Shown piece after piece: positions 24,345-36,624 of a stretch of DNA of 64,000 nucleotides (its first letter is position 1; every line of letters starts with the position of its first letter). Below the pieces are notes generated by a model that searched no databases, was not told the origin of the DNA, and worked only from the letters and a program-made list of their open reading frames with translations. The translations under genes and the position numbers were made by a program. This DNA comes from Cryptomeria japonica (taxonomy: Eukaryota; Streptophyta; Pinopsida; Cupressales; Cupressaceae), in the NCBI RefSeq assembly GCF_030272615.1, contig NC_081411.1:834570136-834634135 (forward strand). The letters run 5' to 3'.

Positions 24345-25960
24345 ATGGCTCAAACCCGATCACGGTCAAGGCAACGAGAAATAGAAATGGAAGAAGAAGA
24401 AGAGGAAAATCTCAATGAATTTTAAGAAGCACTTGGAGGAAATGTGAATGACGAAAACCCAAGTACTCCTACTCCTGCAATAATAGAAAGGGCTCAGCAT
24501 AACCCTCTCTTTAATAGACTGTTTGACGAAATACTCAGGAGCAATGTGGATGCTCATTTCTTAAAACTCGCTCAAGAAGGAGCAAAACTCCCCTCTGACT
24601 TTGATCTTGCCCAATTAAGACAAGCATCAGAAAGACAAAGTCGCCATGAAGAGGAAAGAGGTAGAGATCCCATCAAATATAACATTCCTCAAGGTAACCC
24701 ACCACCTCCTCCTCCAAATGAAATGGAGATGTTGCAGCAACAAGTCGAGAATCTTGCCCAACAACTTCATAGTGGTGTCAAGACTAACCAATTCTCACTC
24801 AATGACATCTGTCCCTATCCTTTTGATAGGAATCTTTATATGCCACCCTTTCCACGAGGATTCGAAACACCCAAATTTGAAAAATATAGAGGAAAGGGAG
24901 ATCCTCGTGATCATGTCAGAGAATTTCATTCCTCTTGTCTCGAAGTGGCATATGAAGACACATACCTAATGCGCCTTTTTCCCCAAAGCTTGGGAGAAAC
25001 AACCACATCATGATTTTCTCGACTACCAGGTGGTATTAGAACATTTGAGGAACTCATTCAGAAGTTCCTAGCTCATTATTCTCATAACATTGAGCGCGAC
25101 ATCACCATGGCTGATCTGTGCAACACCAAACAAAAACCAGGTGAACTTTTCTCAGTATTCCTGCAACGATGGCGCCAAATGTCTAGCAGACGTTCTCTTC
25201 AGTTACTTGAATGAGAACTAGTGGAAATATTCATTTCCAACTTAAACGAAGAAATGGAATTTCACCTAGATGTCAAAGACACAGACTCTTTTAATGATAT
25301 GATCACCAAGGGTTTGAAATGTGAATGAGCCCTCATCAAGAAAGGACTCATCAAAATCTATAATGAACCAAAGGATGGTCCTCGCCCATGCTTCAATAGT
25401 GATAAACCAAGCTTCTGGAACAAAAAAAAGAATATCATCAACGATGGGGTTGTGGATGCCAGGACTACACAAAATGCACAACCTGTGGTTCAATTTGCAG
25501 AACAAAATCCTCCACCTTAGAATAACACAAATGTCCCTTTAAATCAAGGTCTCATCACATCTCACGATGAACCTAGACCTCGTTAGCAAAAACAAAAAAG
25601 AACATACACTCCCTTAGGGGAACCCATTGAAACAGTATTACGACAACTCATTTCTCAAAATTTGGTTACTCTACCTAAACTATCAAACTATGAGCCTCAG
25701 GTCAAATCGGCATGGTGGAGAGATACTGAACACTGTGATTTCCACCAAGGAAGAGGACACAAGACAAGTAATTGTCATCGATTAAAAGATCTTATTCAGG
25801 ATCTTATTGACCGAGGAGAAATTGAAATTGAAGGACATGACCCAAAAACAACAAATAATGATCATCTGATGTTCAAAAATCCACTTCCATCACAAGATCA
25901 AAGGGGTCCTTCCACTTCCAGGCAAGGAACTGATACCACTGATTATACATAGGCTGCATA
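24345..25960 (+). pseudogene. Tat-2 gag with capsid-like domain and zinc knuckle, broken
   Basis: Starts at an ATG (MAQTRSRSRQRE) followed by a Glu-rich stretch and a TAA at 24423. The frame reopens with PLFNRLFDEILRSN, a proline run, the motifs PYPFDRNLYMPPFP, FETPKF and RGKGDPRDHVREF, and LMRLFPQSLG near 24967. Further TGA and TAG codons (about 25012, 25213, 25325, 25518, 25584) interrupt it. A zinc knuckle CDFHQGRGHKTSNC is at about 25734-25775, followed by HRLKDLIQDLIDRG. Most stops sit where Tat-1 or the context calls for R, W or Q, so deamination explains them. Confidence 0.88.
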
Positions 25961-28300
25961 TAATTACACTATAAATCATCTGTATGATGCCAGTGAACAA
26001 GTTGCAACTATAACCTTCAAAAATCCCAACTCAAATTGCAATGTTGTTACACGTCATGGCAAGGTCACCATAAAGGCAGCTCCACAAGGCACCACCTCCA
26101 TACCAAAGCAATACAATCTTGTGGAACAATTAGACAAAACGTCGGTGCTCATATCCATTTTAGAGCTATTGTGCCTATCACCATCTCATAAAAATACCTT
26201 GGATCAAGCACTCCAAGAGGCGTTAGTCCCTGCAAACCTAAATACAAACCAATTTCAAGCCATGGTTGGAAGTCTAAAGTCATCACCTTGTCTCACTTTT
26301 TTTGAAAGTGACAACTCTTCCTTCCAGCAACCTCATAACGTTTCGCTACACATCGAAGGCTTTATCAACCAACATAGGATCAAGCGAGTCTTGATAGATA
26401 ATGGAGCAGGCCTAAATATTTGTACACTATAGTTGGTCACAGCATTGGGATATGCAGTAGAATCAGTGGATCCTCATAAGAAGATCACAATCAAAGCCTA
26501 TGATGATGCAGAGCGTTCATCCAAAGGAGTTGTGGTACTACCAATCTGAGTAGGCCCTGTGGTAAAGCACATCATCTGTCAAGTTCTGGACCTTCCTCTA
26601 CCATACAATCTATTATTAGGAAGACCTTGGATACATGCCATGCAAGTCGTACCATCTACCTACCATCAATGTATCAAGTTCCCACATAACAATGTAGAAT
26701 CACAATCCTGGGCGATGCAAATCCCTTTGCATATTGCCATAATATCAGCCATCAACCAGAGATTACCGTTCCTAATAATAGAGAAGCCATTTCCTCCACA
26801 TCATATATAAGTCCAGCCTCTCTTGCTAGTTCCAACACCACTATACCCAAGCAAGAAAAGCTTAAGATGAAAATAGCAAAGGAAGGTCTTGGAGGATACA
26901 ACTTAAGTCAACTCTTTTGTGTGGGACAAATGCCCACTTCTCCTAGAACGCATGGTAAACCACAGTAGGTACTCCAACAACCACTGATCACGCCAGCATG
27001 TGCTTTGATGCCTTTCATCCTTGGAAAGAGTCAAGAAGAAGAAACCCAAGATGAGGACTTAGCGGACTAGATCTATAAAGATCCCATCACCACTAATATA
27101 CCGCAAGTTAAACTGCCTACAAATCAGTATGGCAAAGGTCTCCTCATTATGCAAAGAATGGGGTATGATGGTCAGAGTGCTTTGGGATATCGCAAACAAG
27201 GACGACATGAACCTCTACTGCTGGAATTAAAGCCCAAAGGTAATATAGGCCTAGGCTTTGAAAAAGAGATCTTTTCTAAACTCAAATTCAAAGGAAAACC
27301 CAGCAAACCATTATGTTAGCCTACTACAAAAAGGACACCTTTCATTATCAAAGAAGCCTCAAGCACCATCCCAACACAACCATCACTAATGCCACTCATC
27401 CCACCAAATGAACTTGTAATCCCATCAACAACACCATTAGCAGCAACAAGTGTATCAAAACCTGTAGCATCTATGGCACTAGTAGTTCCAACAGAAGCCA
27501 CTGAGTCAATATTACCAATACTCCCTATACCAGATTCCTTAATCCCCATCGACCTTCCTGCAGCACCAATCACTACAAAGGTACATCAACCAATCACACT
27601 TGTAGTATTTAACTCAAAAGACATCCTAGTATGGTATAGCAATCGGATGCTGGAAAGTGATTCAGAGACTGACTCACATGAATGGGAATTTGATTACGTA
27701 TAGCTTAACACTTCAGATGAGGAAGATACATCACTACCTCTGCCACACAAAGACATCCCTGTTTATAGAGAAGCACAGATAAAGACCACTTGGGTTCCTA
27801 AACTAGAAACATCTTCCACAGACCCTACGTATCATCCTACGCTCGATTCTGACAAGGAGAGTACCATCAACAACCTTCACCATAACGTCTTAACCCTCAT
27901 TGATACATCTAACGCACTTAACCTAATTGATGAAGTAATGCACATTATCCACCCTGAACTCATTGAATGGAACCAACCAAATCCCCCATGTCTTGACTTC
28001 TTCCAAAATGATGAGGCTATCATTGACTTTTTGGAATTAAGGGATAACCTACCAGGCAGGGATCACAAAGCTGGATTCACCATTGAACTTAATAGCGCAG
28101 CATACTTCGAGGCAAATGCCAAACCTTTCAACTACAAAAATATAACAATAAAACATGGATCTTCCAGTGAAAACCACACTGTGGCACTGTTTGATCCGAC
28201 AAAAGTAAAAAGAAAGAGTGTATCCAACAGTGAAAACCTCTCTGAGGCGCCTAAGGATGAAGGGTTTGACATTCTCCCTGCTAGTACACAACAGGAATGA
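25961..28300 (+). pseudogene. Tat-2 protease and G-patch linker
   Basis: The protease motif VLIDNGAGLNICTL is at about 26388-26429, with D-N-G-A in place of D-T/S-G, usual for Tat elements; [16 protein letters not shown] follows near 26610-26655. The linker has a G-patch pattern at about 27130-27265 (GLLIMQRMGYDGQ, ALGYRKQGR, GLGFEKE), equivalent to that of Tat-1. A P/T/I-rich stretch (27389-27703) and an acidic stretch with DFFQNDEAIIDFLELRD (27938-28300) lead to RT. Stops near 26430, 26548, 26968, 27068, 27317 and 27702 and a frameshift near 26700 break it. Confidence 0.78.
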
Positions 28301-28303
28301 TCA

Positions 28304-30050
28304 ATGATTCTCATCAAGGAAACCAAAGAATGCAATGTAGGGACTCCTGAAAATCCTCATATCATACATCTGGCATCTCTTCTCACCCCAGAGGAACAGC
28401 CTAAATTTATAGAGTTCTTCCAGAAGTGTCAGATCAACTTTGCATGGTCATATGCAGACATGCCTGGGCTTGATCCTAATTTAGTCATGCATCACCTCAC
28501 CATCACAGAAGGAGCCAAACCTGTCAAGCAGAAGCTTCGTAAGATGCATCCTCAAATTGCAGTACTAGTCAAAACAGAACTTAAGAAACTCCTAGACATT
28601 GGTTTCATTAGACCAATTGATTATGTAGAATGGATCTCCAACATTGTGCCTATCGGCAAACCAAAAGGGGGCATCCACATTTGTACTTGTAGACGTATAA
28701 AAATGACCACATTCCTAAATGAATATTTTATGTTACATTGTGAGATAGAGAACCATGGGACCCTCCTTGGGAAGCTGAGTAACGCATCGTTACTCCATAG
28801 CTTGCATCAAGAAGTCCGGTGTGTGTGTGTGGACTCGTATTTCTCATAATTTTCACGTTTTAAGTTTTATTCACCCACTTTTCCACCATACAGTACTGAC
28901 TTCAGAGATCTAAATAAAGTTTGTCCTAAGGATGACTTCCCCCTTCCAAATATTGACATCATAGTGGATCTAACAGCAGGACACACCATGCTTTCACTCA
29001 TGGATGGCTTTTCAAGATACAATCAGATAAAGATCACACCAGAAGATCAACATAAGACAGCCTTCACCTGTCCATGGGGCACATATTGCTGGAATGTAAT
29101 GCCTTTTGGTCTAAAGAATGCAGGAGCGACCTATCAATGAGCAATGACCACCATCTTCTATGACATGATGCATACTATGATGGAAGATTATGTTGATGAC
29201 TTACTCACAAAATCACTCACTAGAGAAGGGCATCTCCACATCTTAGATAAAATCTTTGATAGACTAGAACAATACCATGATCGACTCAACCCAAAGAAAT
29301 GTGTCTTTGGAGTAACCTCTGGGAAACTTTTAGGATACATTGTCTCAAGCAAAGGCATTGAGGTCGATCCAGCAAAGGTTAAAGAAATTATGGACATGCC
29401 ACCTCCAAAGAATATCAATCAGCTAAGGACACTACAAGGACAAATCCAATCTATCCACAGATTCATTGCACAACTGGCCAATAAGTGTCACCCATTCACA
29501 CACCTGCTACACAAGAACATCTGCTTTCAGTGGGATGCTAGATGCCAGCAAGCATTTCAGACACTTAAAGACTATCTCATGAATCCACCATTGTTGATGC
29601 CACCAGATCCAAGTAGACCGTTGTTACTCTATATCTCAACAACAAGCATAGCATTGGGTGTACTACTGGCACAACATAATACAAAAGGAAAAGAGTGTGT
29701 TGTTTACTACATCTCTTGCACACTAGTGGGCTATGAACTCAATTACACGCCTATTGAGCGAGCTTGCTTAGCAATAATCTTAGCAGCCACTAAATTAAGG
29801 CATTATCTATTGACGCACAAAGTACAACTCATTGCAAAGATTGATCCACTCAAGTATTTACTCAGCAAAGCAGCATTGACAGGTCACTTGGCCAAATGGG
29901 TGATGATTCTAAGTGAATTTGACATCGAGTATGTAGATTGTAAAGCTATCAAAGGTCAAGTTATTGCAGATCAATTGGCTGATGCACCTCTCATAGGCGA
30001 TCATCCTCTCATTTCCAATTTTCCAGATGAAGAGATATTCATGATCACAA
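28304..30050 (+). pseudogene. Tat-2 reverse transcriptase and first RNase H, interrupted by a solo LTR
   Basis: RT starts with HLASLLTPEEQPKFIEFF, DMPGLDPNLVMHHL and GFIRPIDYVEWISNIV. At GGIHICT the frame is cut by a 205-bp insertion (28688-28892) and resumes exactly with DFRDLNKVCPKDDFPLPN. Then FTCPWGTYCWNVMPFGLKNA, a TGA at 29138 (arginine in Tat-1), and the catalytic YVDD at 29189-29200. The RNase H part (LLLYISTTSIALGVLLAQ, YTPIERACLAII) lacks the leading Asp, as in Tat-1. From 29144 the frame is open for 420 codons, through the second RNase H. Confidence 0.93.
28688..28892 (+). mobile_element. 205-bp solo LTR inside Tat-2 RT
   Basis: Starts TGTAGACGTA, ends CCATACA, and is flanked by the 5-bp repeat GTACT (28683-28687 and 28893-28897). 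Removing the insert and one repeat restores the reading frame of RT. TG...CA ends with a 5-bp duplication indicate an LTR; the small size suits a TRIM/SMART-class element. Orientation is a guess; the TGTAGAC start resembles the start of the Tat-1 LTR. Confidence 0.85.
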
Positions 30051-30061
30051 CAACACAACCA

Positions 30062-30406
30062 TGGAAACTATACTTTGATGGTTCATACACTAGGCACGGC
30101 TCGGGGGCAGGCATTATGTTTATCACACCTCAAGGTGACAGCATCCCGAAGTCTTACAGGCTCACATTTCCATGCACTAACAACATAGCAGAGTATGACG
30201 CCTTGATCACAGGACTCAGGCTAGTCGTACAATGGAAGTTACAAGAACTGCAAGTATATGGCGACTCACAACTGGTCATTCGGCAAGCAACAGATGAATA
30301 TCAGACCAAGGATGATAAACTCATGCCATATAAGCAAATGATGGACAATCTAAAGACATCATTTACTGCTATCACTTTTGAGCAAATACCAAGAGATCAG
30401 AATTGA
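30062..30406 (+). pseudogene. Tat-2 second (archaeal-type) RNase H
   Basis: Open except for its end. The catalytic set is YFDGS, IAEYDAL, YGDSQL and, past a TGA at 30404-30406, VADAIA. It follows a linker (PLIGDHPLISNFPDEE) in the same open frame as RT. This is the least damaged part of the element. Confidence 0.92.
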
Positions 30407-31813
30407 GTTGCTGATGCTATAGCTACCATCACATCTCTCCTAGATCTTCCACAGAATTCAACACACTACGAGTTCTTGGTAGAACAGCTTTGGATTCCCG
30501 CTTATGATATCCCTGAATCCGAAATGATATGTCGCCTTGTCGGTTCTGAATCCCCATGGTACGGTGAGTTCTACACCTATCTCCACGATCACACCCTTCC
30601 TCCCAACCAATCGAATAACCAATGAAAAACCTTCATTCGCTAAACTGCTCGATATACCATTATTGCTGAAACCCTATACCATCATGGTCTTGATGGTACT
30701 CTCCTTAGATGTCTGGAACAAGGTGAGATAACAAAGGCTTTGGAAGAAGTCCATGAAGGAATTTGTGGAACCCATGCAAGTGGTCCATCACTAGCCAAGA
30801 AACTCCTGCACAATGGATACTATTGGCCCTCTATGGAAAAAGATTCCTACTACTTTGTCAGAAAATGCAAGAAATGTCAAGTTCATGGCGACCTGATACA
30901 TGCACCAACCTAGGAATTGCAACCAATCACAACACTATGGCCTTTTTGTCAATGGGGCCTTGACCTTGTGGGTAAAATCCATCCATCTTCATCCAATGGC
31001 CATAAATTCATTATTACCGCCACCGAATATTTCACAAAGTGGATCGAAGCTATTCCACTTACCCAAGTCACCGGCAAGCAGATTGCCTCATTCATCCTCA
31101 ATTACATCATCTATTGGTATGGTGTACCCATGTCCATCATCACAAATAACGGGCTTCCTTTCAAAAATCAGGATGTCCGTGAACTCTGTGAGAAATTTCA
31201 TATCCAACACCACTTTTCCACCCCCTATTACCCACAAGGCAATGGTCAGGCCGAAGCATCCAATAAAAACATATTGAGGATCCTAAAGAAGACATTCAAT
31301 GATGCCGGCAGTGATTGGCATGTTCAACTGAATCCAGCGCTATGGGCATATCGAACTAGCATTCGAACCCCTACAGGTGCAACTCCTTATTCATTGGTCT
31401 ATGGTGGAGAAGCTATCTTGCCTATTGAGGTTGAGATACCATCCTTATAGGTTTCCTTGCACAATCTCATCGATGATGAAGCATATAGAGTCTCACGCCT
31501 TCAGGACTTAGAGTTACTTGATGAGAAGCGACAAGCTGCATACAACCACCTCAAATCCTATCAGCAGCGCATGAGCAAAAGCTACAATCACCAAGTTAGA
31601 CCTCGTACATTTGAGGTAGGTGATCTTGTTCTATGAGAGAATCCTCGCAACCAACCAAACAGAGAACATCAGGGCAAGTTTGAATCAAACTAGCTGGGCC
31701 CATATGTTGTCATTGCTGAATTTGGGTCCAGGGCATATCAGTTGGCTACATCAGAAGGAGAACCGCTCGCAAATCCAATCAACAGCATGCACCTCAAACG
31801 GTTTTATACCTAA
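30407..31813 (+). pseudogene. Tat-2 integrase
   Basis: Zinc-binding region EVHEGICGTHASG...CKKCQVHG at about 30745-30890, then the core with D in WGLDLVGK, D/N in IITNNGLPFKN (the second catalytic Asp reads N here, GAT to AAT) and E in NGQAEASNKN. A TAG at 30910 replaces a Gln codon (Tat-1 has CAA). The stretch 30917-31450 is open; a TAG at 31448 and a TGA at 31634 follow. It ends NSMHLKRFYT and TAA at 31811-31813. The lost second Asp would inactivate the enzyme even without stops. Confidence 0.9.
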
Positions 31814-34406
31814 GCTAAACAAAGCATCAGGCTCCCCTGTACACCAGAAAATACCAAAAACATTCAGAAAAATGTCCTAAAGAAATACAAAAAACATTCA
31901 AAAAAAAAAAAAAAAAGACAAATCATGCATCCAAACAGTGAACAACCACTCCGATGGCACCTTGGATAAGTGCGATGGTAAAAACCTGGCAAACAGGCAC
32001 CACTTGCAAAGACAATGGCTCCAATATCTTCCAGGCTCGTTGCAATCACATTCATACATACACACATCCATCCATCCAAACCATGGCTTGTTATTTGATC
32101 TGTAATTAGAGATAGTACTTCATGCATCTTGCATCCCACTTTTTCATAGTCATGTCTACACTTGGGGGCAATACCCTTAAAATCTAGATGATGGAAGTGG
32201 ATTCTACATTACTTATGATTCATTGGCAAAAACATTCAAAACTATCTCACAAAATCCAAAAGTATTCAAAACAATCATCAAAATACCAAAAACATTCAAA
32301 ACTGTCTCACAAAATCCAAAAACATTCAAAACTATCTCACAAAATCCAAAAACATCAAAAATCAATCAAAAACATGGCAACACATTGTACATACTCATCC
32401 ACGTAGATACCAAACAAACATTGTGATATACTCCACAAAATGACCAGTTATCAATCGACCACACAATCAACATCAACACTCAAAACTGTCTTCAACAAGG
32501 ATGCATCCTTCCTTAACAAAACAAAGACAAGATGACATTTTCTTTGACAAGAAAATTCTGTTTATGCTATCAAATACTTGGTTGATTTATGGGCTAGTTA
32601 TTTATATCAGGTTCCTACAGCATTGTTTGTGTATCTTCAGTGCATTATTCCGATGAAGTTCTGGGGCATGTACTAATGGTGTCTACGTGGGAAGTTCACC
32701 AAGCTATGTGATCTTATGCCAAATGCAGTCATAGATCATTACAACTTGCTGACTATAGCGTATACCTCGACCATATGGGCATGAACCATTACCAAGGATC
32801 CTTATTCTTTATTCTTTATGTATATATTGTTTGTTTGCAGGAACAATTCTTGTTCTTTGGTTCCCCCTCCTCATCCAAACTAGATAAAGGTTTTTATCTC
32901 TTAGTACGGTATGCACTTGTCTCAAGATATGATCAGCCTAAGATCAAGGAGGACGATCCAAGTCATGCATGAATGCAGATAATCCTTGTTTGTTCCGCAA
33001 GCAATACTCTGGTTGACTTGACCCTTATATCAAGTCGTTTGTATTTACTTGCTATATAAAATCCATGTAAGGAATACTCAGGTCATCTTGAATCATTGCG
33101 TAAAGATGCTTGTATTTTCTTCCAGCATTTTAAACTTCAATGATGAAAATAGAGCACTATGGATCGTCATTTCCATCTCATCTGTTTATATCTTGCATTC
33201 CATTGCATATCACCCATCCATTCATTCATTCACATATAGGCTTTTTATGCACAAGTGACCATTAAAACTGGTCTTGGATACAATCATGACCGAGTACTCT
33301 GATACATTATCAATCCATCATGCAAAATCTCAAAAACCTTGCATTCCTCATGGTCATATCATCATCACATTTAGTTGCATCTCGCATTAAGAACATTCAT
33401 GTCATTTTTAACTTAACATTACATGTAGTTCATTTTGGACATTAGTTTTCATTAATCATTCGCATCATTGCATAAACATGATAATTAGATTCATTCATGG
33501 GATCAAAATTGTCCTTGCTTAAGCCATTTACTATTCATTCATTTAGTGTCAATTATCCATCATCATTTCATTATCCTTTATCATTTATCATTGCATCCAT
33601 TCATTAGTGAAAAAGTGCATTCATTCATCCATTTATTAAAGTATCTTATTATGCTCATTTTAGGATTCATTTCACATTGCATTCATGATCCTCTTTTTAA
33701 TTGCATTAAGGTGTAGTTATTAAAACCATAAGTTATAGTATCATCACATTATCATTTTTACTTAAATCATATTTAAGCATTTAGAATCATAAACCCATTT
33801 GTTTCCAAAACATTGGTTCATACCATTATATATATCCATTATACATATACATTCATTTAAAACATTATCATATAAAAATTTGTACTTTACATTTTGTTTA
33901 TCCATATTACATTCATCTAAAAACATCTAGATGCATATCCACACATAAAATCATTCATCATCGCATAAATCATCTCATCATTATATTGCAATAGGAAACA
34001 CCAAAATCCTGTTCATAAATCATCATAAGCATACATCATCATCATGGCATTACATACATCAAGCATTACATCAAAAATCAAAACAAATCATACATATATA
34101 AACCTGCATTTATATGTCAGTATCCCACATCATACATCATCATAAAAACATGCATATAAGAAACATCTCATCAAATGCATACATATACACAAATCCATCT
34201 AAGCAATAACTCATCATCCTGCATAAACATCCATGCATATCAAATGCATATCATCAAAATATGGGATCTCCTCATATATATCATTTCATATATCAGAGTA
34301 CAATGAAGTCTACACAATCGGCTACCAAGAGCCATCCAAGATACAGTCCAAAAAATAAACAAAGATACAAATACATATATGCCAAAATACTCTCTCAAAT
34401 GCCACT
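31814..34406. other. Non-coding stretch of Tat-2 between integrase and the antisense PMD gene
   Basis: About 2.6 kb. It has a poly-A run near 31900, the CATTCAAAACT tandem repeat (32225-32375), and long CAT/TCAT-rich low-complexity DNA from 33300 to 34260. I see no gene. Confidence 0.7.
32225..32375 (+). repeat. A-rich tandem repeat in Tat-2
   Basis: About five copies of a unit near 30 bp built on AAAACATTCAAAACTATCTC and ACAAAATCC. It is in the same place as the A-rich repeat of Tat-1 (10458-10780) and shares its AAAACATTCAAA phrase. Confidence 0.8.
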
Positions 34407-36335
34407 CTAGCCAGATGTTGTACCACCATCGCCACCTGCTCCCCCACTGGTGCCTGCACCACCTGATCCATCTCTCCGTGGAGGCCTCATCGAACCCCCA
34501 CTCACTCCTGCATCCCCTAATCTCTCCCTCCGTAGAGGACCCATCACACCCCCACTGCTCTGCACCCTTTGCGATCGCTCTGATCTGGCCTGCCGCATCT
34601 GAGAATAACTAAGAGCTCACTGACTAACTGGCACCACCTGCTCATATAAACCCTGCCAATAGTCTATCTCTACCTATGCTCGTCGCATCTCCCTCATCAC
34701 CTCCCCCGTAGGCCGTGCTCCTACTCCAATCCGGACTCTCTCCTGCAGCTCTGTCAATCTCTCCACTGCACTATCCCTCTCCTGCAAAACCACCACTAGC
34801 TCTGACTCTCGTGCAAATAGCTGCACATCCCTAGCTGCCACCTCCGCCTCCAAATCCTCTATTCGGGTCTACAAACGTACTATCATGTGATCTCAAAGAT
34901 CTCCAATGGCTCCCTCCCCGGTATCCATAGCCACCTCACTTATACCACCCTCTCTAGTAGCTCCCTCCCCTCTGTCCATCAGGATCTCCCTCTCCATCCC
35001 CCTCCCACCGAGCCGAACTCCTCCCTGTATCAATGGTCCCTGTGATATCTATAGAGGCAGTCCACCTCTCCCTCTCTGCTGACTCCGCATCCCCAACCCA
35101 CCACCTCCTCCACCTCCTCCTCCTCCTCCACCTCCTCCTCCCCCTACCCTCGGTCCTCGACCTCCTGCCCTCCTTCGTCTCCATCCCCTCTCATCCTCAA
35201 AATCTGGGATTGGCTCTGCTGGATCAGATATCTGTAAGATCGGGTGCGTTGTCCGGTACTGCGTATACTCATCTGACACTCCTACATCCATGACCCTCAA
35301 TCGTATGTCCCACGGTCTCGCCTGCAGTGTCCGAAACTCTGCCAGGGCCTGATCATATGGTAGCACTAGCCCCCATGCGTACCTCTCCTGAATAACCCGA
35401 GCATACTCTCCTGATCCACTGGGCAGTCCCTGCTACCGTCCAAACTGTCTCAGCACTCTCCCGGGCACCTGTCTCTCCACATGGTATGAGGTCCTCCCAA
35501 TGAGGAATTGAGTCATAAAAATGTAGGGCAGTGCCTTTGCATCATCATCCCATGGCTCACACTCTAGCTATGGTCGCCATATAACTGCATCCAGATCGTC
35601 CAGTGCCCGCCACCACCACTCTAACTTCCCCCAGTGGGGCTGACTCATCATGTCGCTATACATGAACATATATGGCTGATCTACTGCACGGAATCTCAAA
35701 CTCATTGGTCGAGTCACTGGTAGGTGCTCCCAGGCCCAAATATGCAGAAGTGTCACGCCCACTGCTAAGGAACCCCTCCCCCAATAGACTGCCTCATGAA
35801 GCTCCTGGTATAGGTGCGTCAATATGCACGACTCCCACGTAAATCGAGTCCCTTCGGTAATCATCATCTCGATCACCTGCCCCCACCCCACGGCCAAACC
35901 ATGTGATCGCCTATCCAGACAAAGCAGTCCTCCCACGATACCTGACATGACTGCTGGAAGAGACTCATATAACACTGCTATCTCCTCCTAGGCAATAGAA
36001 CCATCATCAATAAAAACGTCCTCATCAAAAATCCTCTGAACTGCAAGGGTCCCCCAGGATTTGTCATATGTGACCAGCTCCCCCCGAATCAGAATCTGCA
36101 GGATGCGCCACACATCCTCTAGGGTCATTGTCATCTCCCCCTATGTCAAATGGAAGGTGCACATCTCGCTGTGCCATCGCTCGGCTAATGCTATGATCAA
36201 ACCGTGATTCATCTGAATCATGAGCATGTGCATCACCTCATACAAACCAGTAGCAGCAATACAATCTCTCTCTGCCTTTGTCAATCGACCTCGCAACCCC
36301 TGTGTCGCAGGATGTTGCTCGCGTGGCTGCAACAC
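34407..36335 (-). pseudogene. Antisense plant mobile domain (PMD) gene in Tat-2, broken
   Basis: Minus strand. The 5' part has ATGLYEVMHMLMIQMNHGLI, ALAERWHSEMCTFHLT and GEMTMTLEDVWRILQI. Then comes a 135-codon open stretch (35975-35568) with GGLLCLDRRSHGLAVGWGQV, LLHIWAWEHLPVTRPM and FMTQFLIGRTSYHVERQVPG a little further on, all typical of PMD. After the domain come IRLRVMDVGVSDEYTQYR, a run of about 16 Gly (near 35100), a predicted coiled coil (LEAEVAARDVQLFARESELV) and a C-terminus with SGGVMGPLRRERLG and GGAGTSGGAG. It ends at 34407. Stops near 36140, 35990, 35565, 35435 and others break it. No ATG is apparent at the 5' end. Same design as in Tat-1, with low sequence identity. Confidence 0.82.
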
Positions 36336-36624
36336 GCCTAGCTCCTCTTACACATGGACATTCATCAATCACCATCAGTTGTTTTGTTTTCAAACTTTCT
36401 TAAGTTTAAACCTAGACTATCAATAGATACTTTGATCAAGTATCTTCAAGTCTCAACAGATAAGCAATCATGGCCACCTAGACTTCAACGGACATTTATC
36501 CTAACAAATGACCTAAGTCTCATCAGGCTGCTATGGTTCAAAACAACTCCCACTTCACATCGCCATCCATCCATCATTAACATCGGGAGATTTTCTTCAT
36601 CCAAACTAGGGCATCTCTTCATCC

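Noticed and set aside
30917-31277. Second overlapping frame (30900-31277) in Tat-2 integrase
   Set aside because: It is a shadow of the integrase frame at 30917-31450, which carries the integrase motifs.
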